From SZUA-448 sp964602475 (GTDB lineage: Bacteria; Bacillota; Clostridia; Lachnospirales; Lachnospiraceae), in NCBI GenBank assembly GCA_964602475.1, contig CAZRRN010000021.1, positions 1 through 48,472 of the forward strand: DNA of 48,472 nt, in the 5' to 3' direction. The position numbers were made by a program, and so were the translations under genes. Positions 15,268 to 24,264 of the stretch are shown one piece after another. Position 1 is the stretch's first letter. Every line of letters begins with the position of its first letter. Under the pieces are notes generated by a model. The model was not told where the DNA came from, made no database searches, and saw only the letters and a program-made list of their open reading frames with translations.

Positions 15268-16322
15268 CAATAAAAATCACCTGCCTGGGTTTCACTTTTT
15301 ATATCAATTTTATAACCTGTCAGCTTCGCTGCAAGTCTGGCATTCTGTCCTTCTTTTCCAATTGCAAGGGAAAGCTGGTTATCGGGAACAATAACCCTGG
15401 CTGCTTTTTCATCATCATATACATCGACAGATAAAACCTTTGCAGGTCCTAAAGCATTTTTAATCAGAATTGCCGGATCTTCACTCCAGTTAATGATATC
15501 AATCTTTTCACCGCGAAGCTCATTTACAATTGCATTTACTCTTGCTCCGTTCATTCCTACACAAGCTCCGGTAGGATCAACATTTGGGTCATTGCTGCTG
15601 ACTGCTATTTTTGTCCTTGCTCCGGCTTCTCTTGAAATACTTTTAATTTCAACAATACCGTCTTTAACTTCGGTAACTTCAGCCTCGAATAATCTTTTAA
15701 CAAGCTCCGGATGAGTTCTTGATACAAGAATCTTTGGTCCCTTTGTTGTATCGCTAACTTCAAGAACATAAAGCTTTACTCGCTCGGTCGGTCGGAATAC
15801 CTCACCCTTGATTTGTTCCTTTTCAGTCAGAATCGCATCAACCTTTCCAAGATTAATGCTGACGTTTCTTCCTACATAACGCTGAACAACTCCGGTAACT
15901 ACATCACGTTCTTTTCCATAGAACTGATTAAACAGTACCTTTCTTTCTTCTTCACGTATTTTTTGCACAACAACCTGTTTTGCCTTTTGTGCAGCAATTC
16001 GTCCAAAATTTTTCGGAGTTACTTCAATCTGAATAATATCACCATATTCGAATTTTTTACGGGGATGAAGCTTCTTCGCTTCTTCCATTGTTATTTCAGT
16101 AACAGGATCCTCAACCTCTTCAACAATCGTATGTGCAGCATATACTACAACAGCACCAGTTTCACGATCTATGTTTACCGTTATATTTTCGGATTTTCCG
16201 AAATGATTCTTACAAGCTGCGAGTAATGAATTTTCTATTGTCTCAAGCAGTACCTCCTTACTGATATCCTTTTCACGCTCAAGTTGATTTAATGCTTCGA
16301 TTAATTCCTTATTTGCATCCAT
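15267..16322 (-). CDS. nusA: Transcription termination/antitermination factor NusA
   Basis: NusA binds RNA polymerase and nascent RNA to control pausing, intrinsic termination and rRNA antitermination. The 351 residues contain the N-terminal polymerase-binding domain (NKELIEALNQLEREKDISKEVLLE), an S1 domain (VVTGVVQRYVGRNVSINLG), KH1 (ISREAGARTKIAVSSNDPNVDPTGACVG) and KH2 ending with GKEGQNARLAAKLTGYKI. There is no C-terminal acidic extension, as in other Firmicutes. The start at 16322 (MDANKELIE) follows GAGGAGG by 11 nt. An in-frame extension of 24 codons upstream has no family similarity. It is second in the rimP operon. Confidence 0.97.
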   Translation of the reverse strand: MDANKELIEALNQLEREKDISKEVLLETIENSLLAACKNHFGKSENITVNIDRETGAVVVYAAHTIVEEVEDPVTEITMEEAKKLHPRKKFEYGDIIQIEVTPKNFGRIAAQKAKQVVVQKIREEERKVLFNQFYGKERDVVTGVVQRYVGRNVSINLGKVDAILTEKEQIKGEVFRPTERVKLYVLEVSDTTKGPKILVSRTHPELVKRLFEAEVTEVKDGIVEIKSISREAGARTKIAVSSNDPNVDPTGACVGMNGARVNAIVNELRGEKIDIINWSEDPAILIKNALGPAKVLSVDVYDDEKAARVIVPDNQLSLAIGKEGQNARLAAKLTGYKIDIKSETQAGDFY

Positions 16323-16433
16323 TTTCCAATTTTCCTCCTCTATCATTTTCTGTAGCCCTGTTTCTTTTTGGTGATTTTGCTGCAGAAGCCACAAATTTCA
16401 ACATAGCTGATGCCGCAAATACTTGCTGTTATA

Positions 16434-16898
16434 TTAGAAATCAATTGACAGACGAATAAGTGATATTTCTTTTTTATTTAGTTCAAGTTCTTTCCCGTCT
16501 TCTTCAATTGTTATCTTTGTATCATCTGCATTTTTTAGGATTCCCGTAAATTCTTTTCTTTTATTAATTGCTTTAAATAATTTTACATCTACGCTTTTCC
16601 CTATGCTTCTTATAAAATCCTTTTCTTTCTTAAGCTGCCTTCCAAGACCCGGAGAACTGACTTCCAAAATATACGCATCCGGTATATAGTCAGCTTCATC
16701 AAGAAGGATGCTTAATTTCCTGCTTACAGCTTCACAGTCATCAATTGTGACTCCACTCGGTTTGTCAATATAAGCACGTAGAATATAATCGCTTCCTTCT
16801 TTAATATATTCAATATCAATCAATTCTACATGATGTTCTTCTGTAATCGGAAGAATCAAATGTTCCGTACGTGCTTCATATTCTTCTTTTTTTGCCAT
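16434..16898 (-). CDS. rimP: Ribosome maturation factor RimP
   Basis: RimP assists late assembly of the 30S subunit. The 154 residues contain the N-terminal alpha/beta domain (VELIDIEYIKEGSDYILRAYID, VTIDDCEAVSRKLS) and the signature LEVSSPGLGRQL. The C-terminal SH3-like domain covers VDVKLFKAINKRKEFTGIL onward. It is the first gene of the rimP-nusA-rnpM-L7Ae-infB operon and has an AAAGGAA ribosome binding site. Its leader carries a hairpin with a following T-run (16939-16964), so expression of the whole operon may be attenuated. Confidence 0.96.
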   Translation of the reverse strand: MAKKEEYEARTEHLILPITEEHHVELIDIEYIKEGSDYILRAYIDKPSGVTIDDCEAVSRKLSILLDEADYIPDAYILEVSSPGLGRQLKKEKDFIRSIGKSVDVKLFKAINKRKEFTGILKNADDTKITIEEDGKELELNKKEISLIRLSIDF

Positions 16899-16933
16899 TC
16901 AGCTGCATTCCTTTCGAAGATTATTTCTTCTCA

Positions 16934-16964
16934 AAAACTAGGAGTGGACTTTCGCCCACTCCTA
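16934..16964 (-). promoter_or_regulatory. Terminator-like hairpin in the rimP-nusA leader
   Basis: TAGGAGTGG pairs perfectly with CCACTCCTA around the loop GCGAAAGT. In the RNA direction GTTTTTG follows. It lies between the promoter and rimP, so it would reduce read-through into the nusA operon unless bypassed. NusA affects intrinsic termination, so feedback is a reasonable guess, not shown. Confidence 0.7.
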
Positions 16965-16987
16965 CAGTTACATATCACAACAAAAGA

Positions 16988-17016
16988 ATTATATCATTTC
17001 AAATAACAAATAGCAA
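16988..17016 (-). promoter_or_regulatory. Promoter of the rimP-nusA-infB operon
   Basis: -35 TTGCTA (17011-17016), 17-bp spacer, -10 TATAAT (16988-16993). It begins just after the stop codon of the Big_2 protein gene. The predicted start near 16981 leaves an 80-nt leader containing the hairpin. Confidence 0.8.
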
Positions 17017-17023
17017 GAACTTT

Positions 17024-20000
17024 TTATTTTATTTTTATAACTTTGATAACACATGCGAGTCTTCTTCCGTTGACAACAGCATATACGGTTGTCGTTCCTA
17101 CTGCCTTTGCAGTAACTCTTCCGTTGGCTACCGTCGCAATGTCCTGATTATCTACATCCCATCGGACTGTAAAATTAGAAGATCCTGATCCGTCAACTTC
17201 AAGTTTTAATAAAAGACTGGTATACTGCTGAAGCTCTACATAGGATCTGCTTAATCCGACAACAAATACTTTGATTGTTCCTTTTCGTCCTGATTCTGTC
17301 ATAATAGTGATATTTGCACTTCCGATTTCACCAGCAGTTATCTTTCCTGTATCCTTATCGACTGTTGCAACCACTGTATTATCGCTTGACCACGTTACTG
17401 TTTCGGTTGTATTATTCGGTACTAAAGAAAATGAAACTGTCTTTGTTTCTCCCGGAGAAAGAACCACTTCAGATTCTGCAAGCGAAATATTCGTTGCGGA
17501 TACAGGTGCTATTACATTTACATAGCATACGGCTGATACTCCGCTACTGTCATTCGCTTCTGCATGAATAATTGTATTTCCAGGTGACAGAGCGGTGATC
17601 ACACCCTGTTGATCTACAAGAGCAATCTTCGAATCATCTGATTTCCATACTGCATCGGCATAGGTTGCATCACTTGGATAAACTCTTGCATTTAGGGAAT
17701 AAGAATGTCCTTGAATCAAAGTAATATAGGTTACATCTAGTTCAATGTTGGATACGAGCCTGCAGACTCGTACTTCACAGGTATCCATCGCTCCGCTACC
17801 GTCAGTTGCTTCGCAGATAATCGTAGCATAACCCATGGCAATACCCCGCATTCGTCCATTATTGTCTACCGATACAATGTCAGAGTCACTCGAATACCAT
17901 TCAACCTCTTTATTCGTTGCTGTTTCTCCGGATATCGTTGCTGTCAACTTAAAGGTTTCGTTTATTCCAAGCTTATAATAATTATAATCCAGTACCAGCT
18001 CGGTAACCTCTTCAATTACAGTCACAACACAGAAATCCATGAAACCGCCTTCATCGCTTTTACAAGTAATAATTGCAGTCCCTCCGAGAAGTGCATCAAC
18101 CTCACCTTTCTCATCCACTGTTAAAACGTCTGTATTGGATGAGGACCAGGTAACTCCATTATTTGAAGCAGTACCTGGGATGATATCCGCACTCAACTCG
18201 TACGATTCTCCTACTGAAAGCTCCAAAGTTGATTCGCTGATTACGATTCCTGTCACACTCTGTAACACGGTTACTGCACAATAAGCCATTGAACCGCTTC
18301 TTGTCTTAGCCATAACAACACAGGCTCCGGCTTTCTTCGCTGTTATCTTTCCTTTTTTACTTACAATTGCAACTGATGTATCACTTGTTTCGTAGGTTAC
18401 TGTAGTCTCCGTCGTATCTGCAGGTGTCAAAGTTGCATCCAGATAATAATAATCACCAGCATTCAGTGTCAGCTTTGTAACGTCAAGCTTCACCGCCGTT
18501 GCAACCCGCCCTACATTTACAGTACAGGTTGCCGTATATCCGCCGTCAGAGGTTTTAGCAAGTATCACTGCAGTTCCGACTCCCTTTGAAGTAACCAGAC
18601 CGTTGGCATCTACGTTCGCAACTGAAGTATTTGAAGAAGTCCAGGTTACAACAGCGTTACTTGCACCGACCGGTGAAATGGTAAATGTCAATCGGAATGT
18701 TTCTCCAACATACATATCATGTGTCGTGGCATCTAGCTTAATTCCTGTGACTGATTTTGTAACCTCAAGATTACAGATTGCAGATATGGACGCATCTGTT
18801 CTTGAAGTTGCTATAATGGATGTTTTTCCTGCTGTTTTTAATGTTACAATTCCGTTTGCATCAACGGTTGCTACCGTTTTATCCGTTGATGACCAGATTA
18901 CTTCCTGATTCTCCGCACTGGAAGGCATAATTGTTGAATATAGCTGAAACCATCCTTCTGAAAGAGGAAGTACAACAGAGGTCTGTGATAATGTAATTCC
19001 GGAAATTGGCTCATATACATTAATCAGGCAAGAACCTACAACAACATTTTCCTGATTAATTGCTGTTACAACAGCTGTTCCTCCTGCTACCGCTGTTACT
19101 GTAGTACTTAAATCTCCGGAAGTACTGATTTTAATAACTTTCTCATCGGAAGATACCCATTTTAAGGATACCCCATTCAGAGACGGAGAAACCGTTGCAT
19201 TAATCGTCAGATTATCACCCAGTGCAATATCTTTCTGCGAGGGAGCCAAAGTAATACTTGATACACTTTGTCGAACCGTAATCTGGCAATATGCGGATTT
19301 TTTTACGCCATTTACATTCTGCGTGGCAGTGATGACTGCCGTTCCTGCCTTCACACCAGTAACAAGTCCACTGTCATCTACCGTTGCTATCGAAGCATCT
19401 GAAGATGTCCACTGAATAACAGTATTATTGGAAGTATATGCAATCAAATTCAATGTTGCGTTTGTATATATAATGGAAGAAGAATAATTGAGGTAAATAG
19501 AATCAATCACCCTTACCTCAATTGTCTTTGATACAGGAACATTTGTATCAATATTAGTGCTTGAAAATACATCCGCATAACCGGATCCTTCTATCCGGTT
19601 CAGTGTAATAACAGCAGTACCGTTTCCTTCGCCGGTAATGATTCCATTTAAAACAGATGCAACTCCGGAATCACTTGAGGAATAATTATACCATCCTTTC
19701 ACAGGAATCGAGGAATTCTCAAGAATGTCATAAACGTCACTGACATTCATATAAATCGGACCAGAAGCAACATTCACAGGAACTGTAACTGTAAATTTCA
19801 TTTTACCGATGTTTGTATTATTTTCTGAATATTCATTAGAGACACGAACCGTCACATAATAGGTTCCAGCCTTCACTTTACTAAAATAAGCGCTTCCGCT
19901 GGTATTATAAATATCAATTTTAAACTTATCTGTTGTTCTGCTTGAATCACTGCTCCATATTACGTCTCCATTTTCATTCTTATTATAAACAGTCCACACA

Positions 20001-21067
20001 AGCTTTGTCGCATCAACTGCATTTGTATTGACTGTAAAACTATTCGTCTGAACTGTCTTTTTAAATTCATTTTCATATACAGGAGTGACAGAGGAATCAA
20101 CAATATAGCCTGATGGTTTCACAACAACATTGATACTGATTGACTGCTCAGAAACACCGTCCTCAGAAGATGTAGTTGCTGTAATTGTCGCTTTTCCTGC
20201 TCCAACCCCAGTGATTACACCATACTTTACAGTTACAACATTGCTGTCACTGGTAGTCCAAACCACCTTCTCTTGAAGCAGGTTTCGAAGTATCGTGGAT
20301 TCTTCGATTTCCTTCTCCGTTGAAAAATTATCAAGTACAACTGTATTTCCGCTTGAATTGGTAAAGCTGTATAACAGATTTGCTTTTTTTAAGAGCAGCA
20401 GGTATTTATTGTATTTATCATTTGTTGTATCCGAATCGGTCAGAACCTCCGGTCCTGATATCTGAAGTGTACTTCTTGATTTATCAGTACTGAAGGCATA
20501 ACGAAGTCCGTATTCCCCAGAATCATATCCATCATCATTAATAATATTGCTGCTGTCAATTGCAAGCTTCACTTGAAACTTCCATGAATAATCTATAAAC
20601 TGTGTTTCTCCGAGAACCGTATCTTCTATTGTTACCCTGGCAGTCAGATTGCTGTAGCCTACTCCGTTTACTTTCAGCTCACAATAATTCAGCAGACCGC
20701 TTACGTTCTTTGAAACTCCCTTTGCAGTAAAAACTGTATCATTATCAATATTGTTATCGTCAACTACATTCCATTCAATGGTAATTGAACTTCCTGATGC
20801 TACAGAAATAGGAAGCACTGTTCCTGATTCATCAACATACATCATTTGAATTGTCATATCACGATCCAATACAATCTCGGAATTCTGACGATAATACTCT
20901 GAACCTATGTTCAGAACATATTGTCCGATTGCATCCGTCAGCGTTGCAGCTTCCGCTTCCAGTCTTCCTTCGGAATTAAGCGTACCTGCTTCCGTCTCTG
21001 GCATAATGACTGCCAGCATTAACACTAACGTCATGAATAACGCTACCATTCGAAATAATCTTTTCAT
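17024..21067 (-). CDS. Secreted protein with tandem Big_2 immunoglobulin-like domains
   Basis: A 1347-residue exported protein of unknown role. A signal peptide opens it (MKRLFRMVALFMTLVLMLAVI, cleavage probably soon after PETEAG). From about residue 450 to the end there are at least ten units of about 80 residues with the Big_2 pattern: I-L at the start, WSSSD in the middle, VDANGxVT and a final CxVxV strand. More diverged units lie in the N-terminal third. There is no LPXTG motif, S-layer domain or membrane anchor, so it is either released or held non-covalently. The start at 21067 is set by a dispersed-repeat ribosome binding site. The gene is a single unit between the yebC terminator and the rimP promoter. 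Adhesin or matrix roles are known for some relatives but are not shown here. Confidence 0.9.
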   Translation of the reverse strand: MKRLFRMVALFMTLVLMLAVIMPETEAGTLNSEGRLEAEAATLTDAIGQYVLNIGSEYYRQNSEIVLDRDMTIQMMYVDESGTVLPISVASGSSITIEWNVVDDNNIDNDTVFTAKGVSKNVSGLLNYCELKVNGVGYSNLTARVTIEDTVLGETQFIDYSWKFQVKLAIDSSNIINDDGYDSGEYGLRYAFSTDKSRSTLQISGPEVLTDSDTTNDKYNKYLLLLKKANLLYSFTNSSGNTVVLDNFSTEKEIEESTILRNLLQEKVVWTTSDSNVVTVKYGVITGVGAGKATITATTSSEDGVSEQSISINVVVKPSGYIVDSSVTPVYENEFKKTVQTNSFTVNTNAVDATKLVWTVYNKNENGDVIWSSDSSRTTDKFKIDIYNTSGSAYFSKVKAGTYYVTVRVSNEYSENNTNIGKMKFTVTVPVNVASGPIYMNVSDVYDILENSSIPVKGWYNYSSSDSGVASVLNGIITGEGNGTAVITLNRIEGSGYADVFSSTNIDTNVPVSKTIEVRVIDSIYLNYSSSIIYTNATLNLIAYTSNNTVIQWTSSDASIATVDDSGLVTGVKAGTAVITATQNVNGVKKSAYCQITVRQSVSSITLAPSQKDIALGDNLTINATVSPSLNGVSLKWVSSDEKVIKISTSGDLSTTVTAVAGGTAVVTAINQENVVVGSCLINVYEPISGITLSQTSVVLPLSEGWFQLYSTIMPSSAENQEVIWSSTDKTVATVDANGIVTLKTAGKTSIIATSRTDASISAICNLEVTKSVTGIKLDATTHDMYVGETFRLTFTISPVGASNAVVTWTSSNTSVANVDANGLVTSKGVGTAVILAKTSDGGYTATCTVNVGRVATAVKLDVTKLTLNAGDYYYLDATLTPADTTETTVTYETSDTSVAIVSKKGKITAKKAGACVVMAKTRSGSMAYCAVTVLQSVTGIVISESTLELSVGESYELSADIIPGTASNNGVTWSSSNTDVLTVDEKGEVDALLGGTAIITCKSDEGGFMDFCVVTVIEEVTELVLDYNYYKLGINETFKLTATISGETATNKEVEWYSSDSDIVSVDNNGRMRGIAMGYATIICEATDGSGAMDTCEVRVCRLVSNIELDVTYITLIQGHSYSLNARVYPSDATYADAVWKSDDSKIALVDQQGVITALSPGNTIIHAEANDSSGVSAVCYVNVIAPVSATNISLAESEVVLSPGETKTVSFSLVPNNTTETVTWSSDNTVVATVDKDTGKITAGEIGSANITIMTESGRKGTIKVFVVGLSRSYVELQQYTSLLLKLEVDGSGSSNFTVRWDVDNQDIATVANGRVTAKAVGTTTVYAVVNGRRLACVIKVIKIK

Positions 21068-21118
21068 ATGAATCCCCATTTCTGCGCTGACTTTTGTTGT
21101 AACAGAATTAATACAAAA
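21068..21118 (-). repeat. Dispersed start-site repeat, copy 3 (diverged), before the Big_2 gene
   Basis: The 3' half GCGCAGAAATGGGGATT is intact and ends 6 nt after GGGG at the ATG. The TGCGC/GCGCA hairpin is lost. A different 8-bp inverted repeat (ACTTTTGT at 21113-21120, ACAAAAGT at 21090-21097) forms a hairpin in the same position, around a remnant CTGTTA. Confidence 0.65.
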
Positions 21119-21206
21119 GTTATATTTTTCCATATTCATTCATAAAACTATTCATATTTTATATCGGATAAATACTTAAAAAACCTTATACAAATTTAAA
21201 ATAAAA

Positions 21207-21230
21207 AAGAGACTGCTTACACAGTCTCTT
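21207..21230 (-). terminator. Intrinsic terminator after yebC
   Basis: AAGAGACTG and CAGTCTCTT form a perfect 9-bp stem with a 6-nt loop, followed by TTTTTTATTTT in the transcript direction. A 19-nt segment containing the first arm is tandemly duplicated at 21231-21249, giving a second possible 5' arm. Confidence 0.92.
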
Positions 21231-21253
21231 ACTGCTTACACAGTCTCTTTTGT

Positions 21254-21982
21254 TTATTCATCCCAGTTATGATATACATTCTGAACATCATCATCTTCTT
21301 CAAGTAAATCAAGAATTCGATTCATCATTTTGATATCATTATCATCCGTCAGCTCAATCCATGTCTGAGGGATCATTGTAATATCAGCATCAGCCATTTC
21401 TACCTTTGCTGCTTCAAGTGCTTCTCTTACAGCGCTGAAGCAATCCGGGTCAGTAATAATCTCATAGCTGTCATCTTCTTCATTAAAGTCCTCTGCCCCT
21501 GCATCTAAAGCAAGCATCATAAGACTATCGGAATCAATTTCGCATTCTTCTTTATCTATGATAATCTGTCCCTTTTTATCAAACATAAAAGATACACAGC
21601 CCTGAGTACCAACATTTCCATAACCTTTTGTAAATGCATTTCTTATATTTGCAGCTGTTCTGTTCTTGTTATCAGTCAGCCCGTCAACGATAATTGCAGT
21701 ACCGTTCGGTCCATATCCTTCATATGTTACATGTTCATAATTAACATTTCCATTGTCTCCTGCTGCTTTTTTGATGCTGCGATCAATGGTATCATTTGGC
21801 ATATTATTTGCTTTTGCTTTTGCAATCACATCACTTAACCGGCTGTTATTGTTCGGATCCGCACCGCCTTCTTTTACAGCAACTGCGATCTCTCTTCCAA
21901 GCTTCGTGTAAATTTTACCTTTTACTGCATCATTCTTTTCCTTTTTGTGCTTGATGTTTGAAAATTTGTTATGACCTGACAT
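21254..21982 (-). CDS. yebC: YebC/PmpR family protein
   Basis: A 242-residue three-domain protein of the TACO1/YebC family. Members were long called transcription regulators and have more recently been linked to translation of proline-rich stretches. The N-terminal signature reads SGHNKFSNIKHKKEKNDAVKGK, where many relatives have HSKW. It continues with NNSRLSDVIAKAKANNMPNDTIDRSIKKA and YEGYGPNGTAIIVD, and the C-terminus is acidic. It is the last gene of the nusB-argR operon and is followed by a strong terminator. In many clostridia recN follows argR; here yebC holds that place. Confidence 0.94.
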   Translation of the reverse strand: MSGHNKFSNIKHKKEKNDAVKGKIYTKLGREIAVAVKEGGADPNNNSRLSDVIAKAKANNMPNDTIDRSIKKAAGDNGNVNYEHVTYEGYGPNGTAIIVDGLTDNKNRTAANIRNAFTKGYGNVGTQGCVSFMFDKKGQIIIDKEECEIDSDSLMMLALDAGAEDFNEEDDSYEIITDPDCFSAVREALEAAKVEMADADITMIPQTWIELTDDNDIKMMNRILDLLEEDDDVQNVYHNWDE

Positions 21983-22000
21983 AAAATCCTCCTGAATCTT

Positions 22001-22480
22001 TTATTCCTCATTTGTTTCTTTTTTCTCTTTTGCTTTTGCTATCTTACTAAGTTTGTGCATAACTATATCTGTATCCTTTAATGATCGAACTGCACACATA
22101 ATCGTATCATCTCCCGCAATACATCCGACAATTCCGTCAATATGAAGAGCATCCATGGCTGCTGCAACTGCCATGGCCATTCCGCTGACTGTTCTGACAA
22201 CAATTATATTCATTGCTTTGTCCATGGAAACAAACCCGTTTTGAAGAATATGAACATATTTTTCAATCAAAACATCTTCTTGCTTTTTCAGCTCAATATA
22301 TTTTTGTTTTCCGTTGTCGACAGCAACCTTGGTAAGCTTCAGTTCACGTATATCTCGAGAAACAGTCGCCTGAGTTACCTGATAACCTGCTTTCATCAAA
22401 AGCTCTGCAAGATCCTCCTGAGTTTCAACTACGTTATCAGTAATTAATTCAATAATTTTTGCCTGCCTGCTTACCTTCAT
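22001..22480 (-). CDS. argR: Arginine repressor
   Basis: A hexameric transcription regulator of arginine metabolism. The N-terminal winged helix (residues 1-70) contains ETQEDLAELLMKAGYQVTQATVSRDIRELKL, with the TVSRDI recognition helix. The C-terminal oligomerisation and arginine-binding domain contains GMAMAVAAAMDALHIDGIVGCIAGDDTIM, with the GDDT motif that contacts arginine. The length, 159 residues, is normal. It is 12 bp downstream of nadK within the operon, the usual Firmicutes context; no ARG-box-like operator was evident nearby. Confidence 0.96.
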   Translation of the reverse strand: MKVSRQAKIIELITDNVVETQEDLAELLMKAGYQVTQATVSRDIRELKLTKVAVDNGKQKYIELKKQEDVLIEKYVHILQNGFVSMDKAMNIIVVRTVSGMAMAVAAAMDALHIDGIVGCIAGDDTIMCAVRSLKDTDIVMHKLSKIAKAKEKKETNEE

Positions 22481-22492
22481 ATTGCCCCCATT

Positions 22493-23353
22493 TTATAATA
22501 TATTATCATTGCTTCCCCATCCAAGCTTTGATATTAGAACACGGTAAAAACCGTTTTCTTCAAAACGAATCAACCTTGTAATACGGGAGGAACGTTCAAT
22601 TATAATCTTGTCTCCTACACGCATATTGTCGAAAAGCTGTCCGTCCGTTGTAACCACTGCTTCATCTTCCTGAGTTTTCTTGCTTCTCATAACCTCAACC
22701 TCAATGGTATCTGAAGATGATATGACAAGACTTCTTTCGCTTAATGAATGCGGACAAATCGGTGTAATCACGAACATATCCGCTTTTGGTGAAACAACAG
22801 GTCCTCCGGCAGAAAGATTATAAGCTGTTGATCCGGTTGGAGTCGAAATAATTATTCCGTCTCCTGTATAAATCTGTAATGGAGTACCGTTAATTGAAAG
22901 CTTCAGACGAATCAGTCTTGAAAAACCGCTTCTTGAAATAACAGTATCATTCAAAGCCTGAATCTTCTTATCCCCGGAGCCTACCTGCATCATCATATGC
23001 TCTGAGGTAAAATATTCCTTATTTCGGATTTTATCAATTGCCATACTGATTTCATCCGGTTCAACCTCTGCAAGAAACCCGAGAGTCCCGAGATTGATTC
23101 CAAGAATCGGAATATCACGTTCAGATAAATCCTGCGCAGCATGAAGAATCGTTCCATCCCCGCCAAGAACAACCGCACAATCTGTATCATCCGGAATACT
23201 TTCGGGATTAGTATATCCAAATACACTATCCGGATTGTTTTTTTCAGCACGAACAACATCAAATCCATTTTTCTTCAGATAGGCTTCTGTTAAGTCAGTA
23301 ATACAGAAATCCCTGTCTTTGTCCAGATTTGTTATGATACAGAATTTTTTCAT
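22493..23353 (-). CDS. nadK: NAD kinase
   Basis: It phosphorylates NAD to NADP, supplying the cofactor for biosynthesis. The 286-residue sequence has the GGDGT motif at residues 64-68 (VVLGGDGTILHAAQDL), GINLGTLGFLAEVEPDE and the second signature GDGIIISTPTGSTAYNLSAGGPVVSP with the conserved NE/D-type loop (ALNDTVISR). It lies between tlyA and argR in the conserved clostridial cluster. Ribosome binding and start are unremarkable. Confidence 0.96.
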   Translation of the reverse strand: MKKFCIITNLDKDRDFCITDLTEAYLKKNGFDVVRAEKNNPDSVFGYTNPESIPDDTDCAVVLGGDGTILHAAQDLSERDIPILGINLGTLGFLAEVEPDEISMAIDKIRNKEYFTSEHMMMQVGSGDKKIQALNDTVISRSGFSRLIRLKLSINGTPLQIYTGDGIIISTPTGSTAYNLSAGGPVVSPKADMFVITPICPHSLSERSLVISSSDTIEVEVMRSKKTQEDEAVVTTDGQLFDNMRVGDKIIIERSSRITRLIRFEENGFYRVLISKLGWGSNDNIL

Positions 23354-23410
23354 TCTCCGTATCCCTCCACAGACCGTCCTTCAAATTAGTTTAGCACAAT
23401 TAATTCTGTT

Positions 23411-24244
23411 TTACAAGAAAAGATTCTTTTCTGTATCATGTGCAGCAGCAACCGTTTCAGTAATCCATTTTTCTAAAGCTTCCTGTGTTTGATCTTTTCC
23501 CTCAAATCCAGATCCCTTATTGGAAAGGTACATCAGATACTCAATATTTCCTTCCATTCCGCGAATCGGAGACCAAGTTATATCTTTTATAAAGTAACCT
23601 GCTTCCATCGTAAATTTAAGTACTGTCTGTAATACCTCTTCATGTATTTCCGGCTCACGGACAATTCCCTTTTTCCCAACCTTTTCTCTTCCTGCTTCAA
23701 ATTGCGGCTTAATCAGGCAAACAAGCTCTGCATTATCTGCAAGCAGTTCTTTTACCGGCGAAAGTACTTTGCTGAGTGAAATAAACGCTACATCAATTGA
23801 AACAAAATCAGCTTTATCCGGTATCATTTCCGGTGTAACATTTCTAATATTTGTTTTTTCCATACTGATAACTCTCGAATCAGTACGAAGCTTCCAGACA
23901 AGCTGATTTGTTCCGACATCAATTGCATAAATCTTCTCTGCACCGTTCTGCAGCATGCAATCTGTAAAGCCACCAGTTGACGATCCGACATCCATACAGA
24001 TTTTACCGTCAAACCGAAGATTGTGGAGCTCAATCATCTTCTCAAGCTTATATCCGCCTCTACTGACATATTTCATCGGAGCACCATGCAGTTCAATCAG
24101 GCAGCTGTCCTGAAACATGCTTCCTGCCTTGTCCTCGCGTTGTCCATTCACAAAGACCTCTCCTGCCATAATAATCGCTTTTGCTTTTTCTCTTGATTCG
24201 GCCAGATTACGTTTCATCAAAAGAATATCAAGACGTTCTTTCAT
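23411..24244 (-). CDS. tlyA: TlyA-family rRNA 2'-O-methyltransferase
   Basis: An S4 RNA-binding domain (residues 1-62, RLDILLMKRNLAESREKAKAII) is fused to a FtsJ-like methyltransferase domain. It has an SAM motif DVGSSTGGFTDC and the catalytic-type residues seen in SIDVAFISLSKVL and LIKPQFEAG. Actinobacterial TlyA methylates 16S and 23S rRNA cytidines. The old name hemolysin A reflects a misassignment, and nothing here suggests a toxin. The 277 residues are typical. Its place between dxs and nadK is conserved in Firmicutes. Confidence 0.93.
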   Translation of the reverse strand: MKERLDILLMKRNLAESREKAKAIIMAGEVFVNGQREDKAGSMFQDSCLIELHGAPMKYVSRGGYKLEKMIELHNLRFDGKICMDVGSSTGGFTDCMLQNGAEKIYAIDVGTNQLVWKLRTDSRVISMEKTNIRNVTPEMIPDKADFVSIDVAFISLSKVLSPVKELLADNAELVCLIKPQFEAGREKVGKKGIVREPEIHEEVLQTVLKFTMEAGYFIKDITWSPIRGMEGNIEYLMYLSNKGSGFEGKDQTQEALEKWITETVAAAHDTEKNLFL

Positions 24245-24264
24245 AGGTTCCTTCCTGAAAATTA

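Noticed and set aside
23411..24244. tlyA as a hemolysin toxin.
   Set aside because: The S4 plus FtsJ-like architecture and the housekeeping operon indicate an rRNA methyltransferase.
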